A stretch of DNA of 64,000 nucleotides from Kutzneria kofuensis (GCF_014203355.1 NZ_JACHIR010000001.1:5210038-5274037), one strand, 5' to 3'. Shown: positions 51,523 to 60,522, counted from the stretch's first letter. The notes: generated by a model not told the origin, from the sequence alone. Translations and numbers: made by a program.

Positions 51523-52419
51523 TCAGGCGAACCGGTCCCACTCCCATTCGATCCGGTACGCCCCGGCCGGCTCGTCCAGCCACACGGCGCGGACGGTGCG
51601 CCGGTCGTCGATCGACAGCTCGGCGGACTCGCCGCGACCGCCGTCCGCCGGTTCCGAGATGGCCCGGAAGTCTTTCGGAACCGCTTCCGGATGAAACGTG
51701 ACCTCCAGAACGTACTGCCGGATCGGGGCCGCGAATCTTCGTTCGCACATCACCGCCCTGTTACCGCCGGGTAGAAAATCGAGGCCGTATTCGACAACGG
51801 TTCGCTCGCCCCTGCGCAGATTCTGGTCGAACCACAGTTCGGCGGCCATCAGGTGCGACTCGGTGTCGACGCCGACGCGGCCCAGGCGCACCCCGGCGAC
51901 CGGCACCACGGTCGGCAGCCGCGCGCAGCGGGTGTCGTCCCGGTAGACGGTGATCATGTGCTTGGCCCGCTCGGTCACGGCCTCCAGCACGGCGATCACC
52001 CGGCAGTAGCTCTCCCCGCCGGCCGCGTCCATCACGTAGCGCTCGTGGTAGCTGAGCACCCGCCGATGCTCGGCCGGCCGCTGGACCTGCGACATCAGCT
52101 GGTCGACGGCCGCGCCGAAGTGGCCCCAGAGCTCGCCGGACGGCACCATTCTGGTCTTGCCGCGGCCGCGGCGGACCCGGTCGCCGAGCAGCTCCCGCAG
52201 CGACCCGGCCGGCACGCCGAGGATCTCCTCCAGCGCGGACAGCGCCGCCAGCGACTCCGGCCGCTCGGGTCTGCTCCGGCCTCTCGACCAGTAGCTGAGC
52301 GTGGCGGTGCTCAGCGCGAATCCCCGCTCGGCGAGCCGATGGACGATGCGGTCCAGGGTCAGTCCGCTGGCGGTGATCGCACCGTGCAGGGCGGGTGCGA
52401 AGTCGCGGCGTTGCGTCAT
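51523..52419 (-). CDS. HTH transcriptional regulator (XRE-like)
   Basis: 298 residues. The N-terminal helix-turn-helix (about 10-75; LHGAITASGLTLDRIVHRLAERG, STATLSYWSRGRSRPERP) resembles XRE domains; the remaining 220 residues form a beta-rich domain without a recognised family. ATG 52419 lies 8 nt after GATAAT (52428-52433), a leaderless start. The palindrome GCGAT-T-ATCGC (52426-52436) overlaps the -10, suggesting autoregulation. Divergent from the FAD oxidoreductase gene. Confidence 0.7.
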   Translation of the reverse strand: MTQRRDFAPALHGAITASGLTLDRIVHRLAERGFALSTATLSYWSRGRSRPERPESLAALSALEEILGVPAGSLRELLGDRVRRGRGKTRMVPSGELWGHFGAAVDQLMSQVQRPAEHRRVLSYHERYVMDAAGGESYCRVIAVLEAVTERAKHMITVYRDDTRCARLPTVVPVAGVRLGRVGVDTESHLMAAELWFDQNLRRGERTVVEYGLDFLPGGNRAVMCERRFAAPIRQYVLEVTFHPEAVPKDFRAISEPADGGRGESAELSIDDRRTVRAVWLDEPAGAYRIEWEWDRFA

Positions 52420-52697
52420 CGGGGGCGATTATCGCGTATTAATTGATCGCGGACCACCCTTCTTGTGGCCCGTGCGCGCATCTCGTTAACACTTAATTTT
52501 CCCGCCTTGCCGGCGTGAGGTGAAATCGTATTCACTCGGCTTCGTCCCCGCCGGACCAACCCCTGCATGGCCCGGCGGGGCCGCTCGACCTGGAGTTTTG
52601 GACTGATTCCAGGGAAGACCGCCGTCACTGCCGCGTCACGGAAAAAGCACGGAATCCCCTGTTGTCGAACGCGGGCGACGGCGGTCATGATTCGGTC

Positions 52698-54269
52698 ATG
52701 GTGGGATACGACGCGGTTGTCGTCGGCAGCGGCCACAACGCGCTGGTCGCCGCCGCGTACCTGGCCCGTGCCGGCTGGGGCGTGCTCGTGCTGGAGGGCA
52801 ACGACCGGCCCGGCGGGCTGGTGCGGTCCGATGAGCTGACGCTGCCCGGCTTCCGGCACGACAACTTCTCCGCGGCGCACCCGCTGTTCGTGGCCGGCCC
52901 GGCGTACGCGGAGCTCAAGTCCGAACTGGACCTCGAGTACCTCAACACCCGCTACCCGACGGGCGTCTCGCTGCCCGACGGCCGCAGCTCCGTGGTGTCC
53001 ACCGACCTGGACGAGAACATCGTCGAGGCGAACCGGCTCTCGCCCGGCGACGGCGACGCCCTCGGCGAGCTGTTCAAGGAGTTCGGGCCGTCGATGGACA
53101 CGGTGTTCGCGCTGTGCTCGGCGGACCTGACCACGCCGAGTTCGGCCGCCGCGATCCAGAGCCTGATGCACACACCCGACGGCGGTTTCTCCGACTTCGC
53201 CCACATGTTCACGCTCAGCGCCCGGAACCTGCTGGAGCAGCGGTTCCGCTCGCCGGTGCTGCGGGCGATGCTCGCGCCGTGGGCGACGCACCTCGGCCGG
53301 GCCGTGGACGACGCCAACAGCGGCACCTGGACGGTGCTGGTGCTGGCCGCGCTCACCATGGTCGGCATGCCCATTCCCAAGGGCGGCAGCGAGGAACTGA
53401 TCAAGGCGCTGGTCAAGCTGATCGAGCGCAACGGCGGCGAGGTCCGCTGTGGACAGTGGGTGAAACACGTTCTCGTCGAGGGCGGCCACGCCGTCGGTGT
53501 GCGCACCGCCGACGGCGACGTGATCCACGCGCGGCGCGCCGTGATCGCCTCGGTCAACCCGGACCAGCTCTACCTCAAGCTGCTCGACCACGATCACGGC
53601 GTCGCCCCGCCCACGCTGCGCAGGCAGGCCAGGGACTATCGCTACGGCCTCGGCGCGCTGCAGATCCACCTCGCGCTGTCCGAGCCGGCACGGTTCCACG
53701 ACGAGCGGCTGACGCGGGTCGGCCAGCCGCACCTGACCGGCGGCCTGAACGCGATCTCCCGCGCCACCAACGAGGCGCTGCGCGGGCTGCTTCCCGTGGA
53801 GCCGACGATCTCGTGGGACACCGCGTCCACTTTGGACCCCTCGCGCTGCCCGCCCGGCCGGGCCGTCGCGCGCCTGCAGATGCTGGAGGTGCCGGCCGTC
53901 GTGCGCGGCGACGCAGCCGGCACGATCCGTGTCGACGAGTGCGGCTGGACCGAGGACGTCAAGAACGCGTTCGCCGACCGGGTGATCGACGAGGCCGCGC
54001 GGCACGTGCCGGGGCTGAAGGACATCATCATGGACCGGCACGTGATCAGCCCGCGCGAACTCGCCGCGTTCAACCCCAACTGCGGGCCCGGCGATCCCTT
54101 CGGCGGCAGCCACGACCTGGCCCAGAGCTACATGTTCAGCCCGCTGCCCGGCCAAGCGAGCCACCGCACCGTGGTCCCCAACCTCTACATGGTCGGCGCC
54201 GCGACCTGGCCCGGCCACGGCGTCAACGGCGGCTCCGGCTACATCGTCGCCCAGGAGCTGATGGACTGA
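52698..54269 (+). CDS. FAD-dependent phytoene-desaturase-like oxidoreductase
   Basis: 523-residue flavoprotein of the CrtI/PYROXD2-like amine-oxidase superfamily: DAVVVGSGHNALVAAAYLARAG and LVLEGNDRPGGL form the dinucleotide fold at the N-terminus, and NLYMVGAATWPGHGVNGGSGY is the C-terminal FAD motif. Substrate unknown; no carotenoid synthesis genes are adjacent. ATG 52698 gives a normal N-terminus; no strong ribosome site. It ends before the second copy of the dispersed inverted repeat. Confidence 0.85.
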   Translation: MVGYDAVVVGSGHNALVAAAYLARAGWGVLVLEGNDRPGGLVRSDELTLPGFRHDNFSAAHPLFVAGPAYAELKSELDLEYLNTRYPTGVSLPDGRSSVVSTDLDENIVEANRLSPGDGDALGELFKEFGPSMDTVFALCSADLTTPSSAAAIQSLMHTPDGGFSDFAHMFTLSARNLLEQRFRSPVLRAMLAPWATHLGRAVDDANSGTWTVLVLAALTMVGMPIPKGGSEELIKALVKLIERNGGEVRCGQWVKHVLVEGGHAVGVRTADGDVIHARRAVIASVNPDQLYLKLLDHDHGVAPPTLRRQARDYRYGLGALQIHLALSEPARFHDERLTRVGQPHLTGGLNAISRATNEALRGLLPVEPTISWDTASTLDPSRCPPGRAVARLQMLEVPAVVRGDAAGTIRVDECGWTEDVKNAFADRVIDEAARHVPGLKDIIMDRHVISPRELAAFNPNCGPGDPFGGSHDLAQSYMFSPLPGQASHRTVVPNLYMVGAATWPGHGVNGGSGYIVAQELMD

Positions 54270-54277
54270 CGTTCGAC

Positions 54278-54330
54278 GCTCGGAACGGACCATTCCTCAA
54301 CTCGGAGTTTAGGAATGGTCCGTTCCGAGC
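54278..54330. repeat. Dispersed inverted repeat, copy 2 (terminator-like)
   Basis: 26-bp arms (54278-54303 and 54305-54330, one mismatch) around one base. Same core as the copy at 26054-26102 (GGACCATTCCT-AACTC), again between convergent genes. The TAA stop of the MBL gene (54309-54311) lies inside the right arm. Confidence 0.8.
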
Positions 54331-55178
54331 TTCCCGGGTGGCGCGAAGTCGGCCCAGGTGGTAATGGCGAAGCGGGGGCCGTCGTGGCGGATCTCGACGG
54401 CGCCGTGGCCGCCGAAGTGGGCCGGCACCACGAGTTCGTGCTGGTCGGCGGCTCGGCCGAGCACCCGCAGCCGGCTAGCCTGCGCCTGCCCCGGGTCGAG
54501 GCAGAAGGTGCTGTTGCACAACGGATCCGTGACCTGGTACGGGCTGTGCAGCATGTCGCCGACGAACACCGCCCGGTCGGCGCCGGACCGCAGGCGCAGC
54601 ACGGCCGATCCCGGCGTGTGTCCGGGCGCGGCCTCCAGTTCGAGGTTGTCGTCGATGCGGAAACCGTTCTCCCACAACGTGACCAGCCCGGCGTCCAGCA
54701 CCGGCGCCACGCTGTCGTCGTGCACCTCCGTGCCCTTGAAGTGCTCGTGGTCGGCGCGGTGGATGAGGTACGTGGCGTTGGGGAACGTCGGAACCCATGT
54801 GCCGTCGGCATTCCGGGTGTTCCAGCCGACGTGGTCGGCGTGCACGTGCGTGTTCACCACGACGTCCACGTCCGCCGGATCCACCACGGCGCTCAGCCGC
54901 TCCAGGAAATCTGTGTGCCAGCCGGCGAAAACCGGGTTGGTGCGCACCCGGTCGTTGCCGACGCCGGTGTCGACCAGCACCGTCCGGCCGGCGCTGCGCA
55001 ACACCCAGGTCTGCGCCGCGGCGATCATGCCGCCGGTCGCCGGGTCGTGGTGGTCCGGCGCGAGCCAGGCCGGCGCCGGCTCCGGCACGCCCGGCACGAA
55101 CGTGCGCAGCGGCCCGAACTCGCCGTGCCGCTCCACCACCCTGGTGATCTCCACATCGCCCACTGCAATCGTGTCCAT
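54309..55178 (-). CDS. MBL-fold metallo-hydrolase
   Basis: 289-residue metallo-beta-lactamase-fold hydrolase: THVHADHVGW holds the HxHxDH metal site, with later ligands in PGHTPGS, FVGDMLHSP and VPAHFGGHG. Substrate unknown; lactonases and thioesterases share the fold. ATG 55178. Its last codons come from the dispersed repeat, so the C-terminus was shaped by that element. It is divergent from the AraC gene and shares the 21-bp-phased repeat region. Confidence 0.87.
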   Translation of the reverse strand: MDTIAVGDVEITRVVERHGEFGPLRTFVPGVPEPAPAWLAPDHHDPATGGMIAAAQTWVLRSAGRTVLVDTGVGNDRVRTNPVFAGWHTDFLERLSAVVDPADVDVVVNTHVHADHVGWNTRNADGTWVPTFPNATYLIHRADHEHFKGTEVHDDSVAPVLDAGLVTLWENGFRIDDNLELEAAPGHTPGSAVLRLRSGADRAVFVGDMLHSPYQVTDPLCNSTFCLDPGQAQASRLRVLGRAADQHELVVPAHFGGHGAVEIRHDGPRFAITTWADFAPPGKLGTDHS

Positions 55179-55212
55179 GCGTCCAGTCTGCGGCTCAGTG
55201 GTGAGCGTTTGA

Positions 55213-55240
55213 ATGCTTGTGTGGACCGATTCCATGCTTG
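55213..55240 (+). promoter_or_regulatory. 21-bp-phased direct repeats, AraC operator
   Basis: ATGCTTG at 55213-55219 and 55234-55240, exactly 21 bp apart, between divergent MBL and AraC genes. The two-turn phasing is the classic AraC-family site. Confidence 0.6.
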
Positions 55241-55253
55241 ATACGCTCACGAC

Positions 55254-56078
55254 ATGGACGTGGTGAGCGATGTCATCACCGTGCTGCGGACCGGGCGGCC
55301 GTCGTCCAACCGCACCTCGGTGGACGTCCGCTGGCACATGCCGTTCGACGCCTACGACGGCGCCGGCTTCCACATCCTGCTGCGCGGGAACTGCTCGCTG
55401 CTCAGCGACTTCGGCGAGCCGGTCCGACTCGGCGTCGGCGACGTCGTGCTGCTGCCACACGGCAGCGCGCACCGGCTGGCCGGCGACGGAACCGAACTGC
55501 TCTGCGGCAAGTACCGGCTCGACCGGTCGCGGTCCCATCCGCTGCTCGTCGACCTGCCCGAGATCATCCACCTGCCCGCGACCGTCGGCCGCCACCCCGA
55601 GCTCCGCGCCGCCATCGACCTGCTCGGCGGCGAGGTCGAGGCCGACCGCTCCGGGCGCGGCGCCGTCGTGTCGGGCCTGCTCGACCTGCTGCTCGTGTAC
55701 ATGCTTCGGGCTTGGCTGGAGGACAATCCCGGCACCGGCTGGTCGGCCGCGCTCGCCGATCCTGCGGTCGCCGGCGCGCTGCACGCCATCCACGACGACC
55801 CGGCCCGGCCGTGGACCGTGCCCGAACTCGCCGCCCTCGTCGGGCAGTCTCGCGCCACCCTGGCCCGGCGGTTCACGGCGCTGGTCGGCCAGCCGCCGAT
55901 GGCGTACCTGACGTGGTGGCGGATGACCCGCGCGGCCCGTCTGCTCCGCGACTCCGACGCGCCGCTGGCGGCCATCGCCCGCCAGGTCGGCTACGAGTCG
56001 CCGTTCGCCTTCTCGCACGCGTTCAAGCGGCTGTTCGGCCAGTCGCCCAACCAGTACCGGCTCACGGAGGTTTGTTGA
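55254..56078 (+). CDS. AraC-family regulator with cupin domain
   Basis: 274 residues: cupin-type sensor domain (about 20-120; GVGDVVLLPHGSAHRL) and C-terminal AraC helix-turn-helix (about 175-272; WTVPELAALVGQSRATLARRF and SPFAFSHAFKRLFGQSPNQYR). ATG 55254. Its stop shares a base with the following dehydrogenase start (TGATG), so they are one operon; it likely controls that gene and the divergent MBL hydrolase. Confidence 0.88.
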   Translation: MDVVSDVITVLRTGRPSSNRTSVDVRWHMPFDAYDGAGFHILLRGNCSLLSDFGEPVRLGVGDVVLLPHGSAHRLAGDGTELLCGKYRLDRSRSHPLLVDLPEIIHLPATVGRHPELRAAIDLLGGEVEADRSGRGAVVSGLLDLLLVYMLRAWLEDNPGTGWSAALADPAVAGALHAIHDDPARPWTVPELAALVGQSRATLARRFTALVGQPPMAYLTWWRMTRAARLLRDSDAPLAAIARQVGYESPFAFSHAFKRLFGQSPNQYRLTEVC

Positions 56079-57022
56079 TGTTGCGCTGCGCTGTGCTCGA
56101 CGACTACCAGGACGCGGCGCGGGCCAACGCCGACTGGAGCCGGGTCGACCTCACCGTCTTCCGTGAGCACATGTCCTCGGAGGACGAGGTCGCCGCCGCG
56201 CTGGCCGACTTCGACGTGGTGGTGATCATGCGGGAGCGGACTCCGTTCCCCGCCTCGCTGCTGGCCCGGCTGCCCCGGCTGAAGCTGCTCATCACGTCCG
56301 GAATGCGCAACGCCGCCATCGACCTCAAGGCCGCGGCGGTGCTGGGGGTCACGGTGTGCGGGACCGCCAGCCGGTCCGAGCCGCCGGTGGAGCTGACCTG
56401 GGCGTTGATCCTCGGGCTGTGCCGGCACGTCGTGCCCGAGAACGTCGCGTTCCGCTCCGGCGGGCCGTGGCAGAGCACCATCGGCACCGACCTCGTCGGC
56501 GCCACGCTGGGGCTGCTCGGGCTCGGCAAGATCGGCACGCGGGTCGCCACGATCGCGCGGGCGTTCGGCATGGAGGTGCTGGCGTGGAGCCAGAACCTGA
56601 CGGCCGAGCGGACCGAGGCGGTGGGGGCTCGGTTGGCGCTGTCCAAGGAGGAGTTGTTGGCCGGCAGCGACATCGTCTCGATCCACCTGGCGTTGAGCGA
56701 CCGCACCCGTGGCCTGGTCGACGCCGACGCGCTGGCCGCGATGAAGCCGTCCGCGCTGCTGGTCAACACCTCGCGCGCGGCGATCGTGGACACCGAGGCC
56801 ATGATCGCCGCGCTGACCTCCGGACAGCTGGCCGGGGCCGGGCTCGACGTGTTCGACCTGGAGCCGCTGCCGGCCGACCATCCACTTCGGACACTGCCGA
56901 ACGTGCTGGCCACGCCCCATCTCGGCTACGTGACCCGGGGCAACTACAGCCGGTACTTCGGCGAGGCGGTCGAGGACATCGACGCGTTCGTGGCCGGCGC
57001 GCCGATTCGCACACTCGGCTAG
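56078..57022 (+). CDS. D-2-hydroxyacid dehydrogenase family protein
   Basis: 314-residue NAD-dependent dehydrogenase: TLGLLGLGKIGTRVA is the Rossmann glycine loop; VNTSRAAIVD (Arg) and TPHLGYVTR (His) carry catalytic residues, with LDVFDLEPLP between. It interconverts a 2-keto and a D-2-hydroxy acid; the substrate is unknown. ATG 56078 has GGAGG 8 nt upstream. Its stop codon shares CTAG with the stop of the convergent next gene. Confidence 0.9.
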   Translation: MLRCAVLDDYQDAARANADWSRVDLTVFREHMSSEDEVAAALADFDVVVIMRERTPFPASLLARLPRLKLLITSGMRNAAIDLKAAAVLGVTVCGTASRSEPPVELTWALILGLCRHVVPENVAFRSGGPWQSTIGTDLVGATLGLLGLGKIGTRVATIARAFGMEVLAWSQNLTAERTEAVGARLALSKEELLAGSDIVSIHLALSDRTRGLVDADALAAMKPSALLVNTSRAAIVDTEAMIAALTSGQLAGAGLDVFDLEPLPADHPLRTLPNVLATPHLGYVTRGNYSRYFGEAVEDIDAFVAGAPIRTLG

Positions 57023-58164
57023 CGCAGCCGCGGCCGGAAGCTGTCGAACAGCATCAGGATGTGCTGCGAGTTCACGCCGGCCGCCTCGAACAGGGCCGCG
57101 ACCCGCTCCGGCACCGGCCGGAACGGGTCGTTCTCCCTGGTCGGCGGCAGACCCTCGGCGTCGCCGAGCAGCGACTCCGGGGTGGCCAGCGTGGTCAGCT
57201 TGTAGTAGCGCCAGCGCGGGGCGACCGAGTCGGCCACGACCACGTCACGACCGTCCCGAATGATCACGCTGGCCCGCTTGTCGTTGTACGCCATGGTCAC
57301 GCAGTTGTCGCCGATCAACGTGGCGATGCGGGCCGCCGCCCGGCGCGGGTTCTTGAACGTGCCCTTGGAGACCCAGACCCCGTCGATCAACTCGACGTCC
57401 AGGCCGGCGCTCTCGAACGCCGCCCGCAACTCCGCGTGCGGGTCGTCGGCGGAGTCCACCGCCAACTCGATCACCCAGTCGACGTCGGTGCGGGTCGCGA
57501 CCCGGGCATAGGGCTGGTCGGGGTGGTACAGGTAGCGTTCCGCCTGCTCCGCGTCGGCGAACGCCGCGATCTCGGCCGCCTTCTCCCACGCCGACTTGGC
57601 GATCGCGTCGTTGGGGGCGCTGCCGAACAGGTCCGCCTCCTGGCACAGCAGCGCCAGACAGACCGCGATCAGCGAGCTGAGGTACGACTCCAGCTGGCCG
57701 GGGCCGCTCTCGTCGTCCCGGAGGGGCAGGGTCGACACGATGTCCCGCAGCTCCGGCCGCCACTCCTCGCCCGACTCCCAGACGCCCGCCGCGAGCAGGT
57801 CCAGGTACAGCCGCGCCACCGTCATCCGCAGTTCCGGCCACGGCTGCGGCTCGCTGATGACGGCGTCCCGCATCGCCCGCAAGCGATTGCGCCACAGGTG
57901 GCGCTGGTGGGGCGGGATCACCGGGGCCTTGACCGGCCCGGCCGGGAAGAGCATGTCCGTGAGCGAGGGGCCGAGGGTGCGGGTGACCGCGCCGAGCCAC
58001 TCGTCCCAGGTGGTGGCGGGCGGGCGGGGCGTCTGCTTGGCCTCGGCCAGCAGGTGGTTCAGGTCGCTGGCGAACCGCTGGGACAGGGTCTGATCGGCGT
58101 ACACCTCGGCCATCGCGAGGTGGCGGGCCAGCCTCGGCTGCGGTCGTTCGGTCCCGGTCTCCAC
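57019..58164 (-). CDS. Hypothetical protein
   Basis: 381 residues, soluble, no signal peptide. The N-terminal region (about 20-75; LSQRFASDLNHLLAEAKQ, TWDEWLGAVTRTLGPSLTDMLFPAG) is helical and could be a degenerate helix-turn-helix; the middle is helical; the C-terminal part (from about 215) is mixed alpha/beta. No family recognised. GTG 58164 has GAGGGGG 4 nt upstream, supporting a real gene. Confidence 0.6.
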   Translation of the reverse strand: METGTERPQPRLARHLAMAEVYADQTLSQRFASDLNHLLAEAKQTPRPPATTWDEWLGAVTRTLGPSLTDMLFPAGPVKAPVIPPHQRHLWRNRLRAMRDAVISEPQPWPELRMTVARLYLDLLAAGVWESGEEWRPELRDIVSTLPLRDDESGPGQLESYLSSLIAVCLALLCQEADLFGSAPNDAIAKSAWEKAAEIAAFADAEQAERYLYHPDQPYARVATRTDVDWVIELAVDSADDPHAELRAAFESAGLDVELIDGVWVSKGTFKNPRRAAARIATLIGDNCVTMAYNDKRASVIIRDGRDVVVADSVAPRWRYYKLTTLATPESLLGDAEGLPPTRENDPFRPVPERVAALFEAAGVNSQHILMLFDSFRPRLR

Positions 58165-58297
58165 GGCGCCCCCTCGGGATGATCGGCGTTACGCCTTCAA
58201 CCTACGCAATGCGGCCGCGGGATTGGCCCCAACCTGCCAGGGGTCCTGCTCACACTGAACAAAGGGCTCCGATTGTGAGCAGAGATCAGCTCGACTT

Positions 58298-58318
58298 ACA
58301 TACGTACAGACTGTATGT
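58298..58318. promoter_or_regulatory. TetR operator over the hydrolase promoter
   Basis: ACATAC (58298-58303), 9 bp, GTATGT (58313-58318). It overlaps the -10 TATGTT (58314-58319) of the hydrolase-TetR operon; a TCGACT -35 lies 17 nt further up (58291-58296). Confidence 0.72.
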
Positions 58319-58327
58319 TAATGACCC

Positions 58328-59158
58328 ATGGAGATCGAGCTCGGCGGCAGCCGCCTCCGCTACCGGGAGGTCGGCTCGGGCCCGCCCGTCGTTTTCGTGC
58401 ACGGACTGCTGGTCAACGGGGAGCTGTGGCGCAAGGTCGTGCCGGTCGTGGCCGGCGCCGGCTACCGGTGCCTCGTCCCCGACTGGCCGCTCGGCGCGCA
58501 TTCCGTTCCGGTGCCGCGGGCCGACCTCACGCCGCCGGGAGTGGCGGCCCTGATCGCCGACTTCCTCGACGCCCTCGACCTTCGCGACGTCACCCTGATC
58601 GCCAACGACACCGGCGGCGCGATCACGCAGCTCGTGATGGCCGATCATCCGGAGCGCATCGGGCGGGTCGTGCTCACCCCGTGCGACTGCTTCGAGGCGT
58701 TCTTCCCCTCGGTGTTCGCCCCGCTGCCCCGGTTCGTGCGCATCCCCGGCGCCACCTGGCTGCTCGTCCAGGCCCTCCGGCTGCGGGCGTTGCACCGGTT
58801 GCCCATGACCTTCGGCTGGGTGGCCAAGCGGCAGCCGCCCGCCGACGTCGTCGACGCGTATCTGCTGCCCAGTCGCCGTGATGCCGGCGTGCGCGCCGAC
58901 CTGCGCCGGTTCGTGTCGGCGGTGCACAACCGCCACACCCTCGCCGCCGCCGAGCGGCTGCGCTTCTTCACCCGTCCCGTGCTGCTCGCGTGGGCCCGGG
59001 AGGACCGGCTGTTCCCCGTCTCCCTCGCCCGCCGGCTGGCCGCCGTGCTGCCCGACGCCCGGCTGGAGTTGATCGACGACAGCTACACGTTCGTGCCCGA
59101 GGACCAGCCGCAGGCGCTGGGGCGGGCCGTGGTGAACTTTCTCGGTGCCACGTCGTAG
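58328..59158 (+). CDS. Alpha/beta-hydrolase, Asp-nucleophile type
   Basis: 276 residues, dehalogenase/epoxide-hydrolase-like fold. The nucleophile elbow is NDTGG (Asp), HGLLVNG forms the oxyanion region, and the charge-relay Asp may be in AREDRLFP. The expected catalytic His near the C-terminus is replaced in DDSYTFVPEDQP, so classical hydrolysis is doubtful. ATG 58328 is 8 nt after TATGTT (leaderless). It is co-transcribed with the TetR gene, which overlaps its end by 14 bp. Confidence 0.8.
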   Translation: MEIELGGSRLRYREVGSGPPVVFVHGLLVNGELWRKVVPVVAGAGYRCLVPDWPLGAHSVPVPRADLTPPGVAALIADFLDALDLRDVTLIANDTGGAITQLVMADHPERIGRVVLTPCDCFEAFFPSVFAPLPRFVRIPGATWLLVQALRLRALHRLPMTFGWVAKRQPPADVVDAYLLPSRRDAGVRADLRRFVSAVHNRHTLAAAERLRFFTRPVLLAWAREDRLFPVSLARRLAAVLPDARLELIDDSYTFVPEDQPQALGRAVVNFLGATS

Positions 59159-59726
59159 CCAGGAGGAACGCACCCGCTCCACCCGGTCCGCCCTCACCGC
59201 CGCCGCCCGGACCCTGTTCGCCGAGCGCGGCTACGCCGCCGTGTCCACCGACGAGATCGTCCGGGCCGCCGGCGTCACGCGCGGGGCGCTCTACCACCAC
59301 TACGCCGACAAGCAGGCCCTGTTCCGGGACGTGTTCGAGCAGCTGGAAGGCGAGATCACCGCGGAGATCGACACGGTGTTCGCGGCCGAGTCCGACCACC
59401 TCGCCGCCATGGCCGCCGGCGTCACCCGCTTCCTCGACATCTGCCAGCGGCCCGAGGTCCTGCGCATCGGCCTCACCGACGCGCCGGCCGTGCTCGGCTG
59501 GTCGGCCTGGCGGGAGATCGAGGCCCGGCACGGCCTGCGCGTGATCACCGACAAGCTCGCCGCCGCCGTCGCCGACGGCCTGGTCGCCACCCCGTCCGTG
59601 CCGGCCCTGGCCCAACTCGTGCTCAGCGCCGTCATCGAGGCCGCGCTCATGATCGCCAACGGCGCCGACCGCGAGCCCACCCAGCAGGCCCTGACGACCC
59701 TGCTGCTCGGCCTGGTCACGAAGTAG
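59145..59726 (+). CDS. TetR-family regulator
   Basis: 193 residues with the N-terminal TetR DNA-binding domain (about 10-58; TAAARTLFAERGYAAVSTDEIVRAAGVTRGALYHHYADK) and a helical ligand domain. GTG 59145 lies inside the hydrolase gene end, so translation is coupled. It most likely binds the palindrome over the operon promoter and releases it when the hydrolase substrate is present. Confidence 0.88.
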   Translation: MPRRSQEERTRSTRSALTAAARTLFAERGYAAVSTDEIVRAAGVTRGALYHHYADKQALFRDVFEQLEGEITAEIDTVFAAESDHLAAMAAGVTRFLDICQRPEVLRIGLTDAPAVLGWSAWREIEARHGLRVITDKLAAAVADGLVATPSVPALAQLVLSAVIEAALMIANGADREPTQQALTTLLLGLVTK

Positions 59727-59813
59727 TCTGCTGCGGCGGGTTCTCCTCCTGCCGCCCAGCTCCGACGTGGCATGCTCTGGGCGGCGCTCGGCTCGGCAGC
59801 GAAAGGCGACGCG

Positions 59814-60206
59814 GTGACCACCTGGACCGACGTGATCAACTATGTCCGGACCCGGCACGAGGTGCTGGAGGACACGGGCTCCTGGCTGCGGTTCCGCCTG
59901 GAGTGCGAGGGCGAGCGGACCCAGCAGGTCGCCGTGCACCACGTCGCCGACCTCGACGGCGCCGAGTGGCTGGAGATCTCGTCGCCGGTCGGCCGCGCGG
60001 ACGCCATCGACCTGCGCCGGCTGCTGGAGCTCGCCGGCGAGTCCACCGTCGGCGGTGCGGCCGTCGTGGACGGCGTCGCCCTGCTCAAGTACGCGGCGCC
60101 GCTGGAGGACCTCAGCGTCCTCGACGAGTTCGCCCGTCCCCTCGAACTTCTCGTCGCCCGCGCGGACACCCTGGAGCAGGAGCTCACCCGCTCCGACGAG
60201 TTCTGA
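59814..60206 (+). CDS. Small YbjN/CesT-like protein
   Basis: 130 residues, soluble: WTDVINYVRTRHEVLEDTGSWLRFRLEC, a beta hairpin, then WLEISSPVGRADAIDLRRLLELA and a C-terminal helix. The alpha-beta layout resembles YbjN/CesT-type chaperone folds, but this is a weak fold impression. GTG 59814 has AAAGG 7 nt upstream. Function unknown. Confidence 0.55.
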   Translation: MTTWTDVINYVRTRHEVLEDTGSWLRFRLECEGERTQQVAVHHVADLDGAEWLEISSPVGRADAIDLRRLLELAGESTVGGAAVVDGVALLKYAAPLEDLSVLDEFARPLELLVARADTLEQELTRSDEF

Positions 60207-60522
60207 CGGTCACCGGCCGGGGCCCGCGAACGCGGCGGTCCCGGTCCGTCCTCAGTAGACAGACCGGCCCCGCGGCGCGGCGGCCGGCGTAGCCGCGCGC
60301 GCCGAAACGCGTCGACGGGCGTGCGGAGACACGTCGGCGGGTGCGCGCCGGATCGCGCCGTGCCCACTCCCTCAGCCCACGGTCGGTGAAGTGCCCTGAC
60401 CGGGGAAAACGGTCCGTGTCCGTGAGACTACCCACGTTGGTAATGGCCTCTCACCAGCGGCGTAAGCGAACCTCAGGCTAGGAAACGGCACAGCTGTGGG
60501 TTCCGGACCGAAGGGGCGGGGG
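60207..60522 (+). other. 316-bp gap before the Gfo/Idh genes
   Basis: GC-rich, no coding character. The first 200 bp show only irregular GC repeats; the operator-like palindrome at 60422-60454 and the ribosome site AAGGGGCGGGGG (60511-60522) are the only features I can support. Confidence 0.5.
60422..60454 (+). promoter_or_regulatory. Nested palindrome upstream of Gfo/Idh operon
   Basis: TACC-n-ACGT-n-GGTA (60429-60442) is flanked by GTGAGA (60422-60427) and TCTCAC (60449-60454), about 70-100 nt before the first gene; a candidate operator. Confidence 0.5.
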
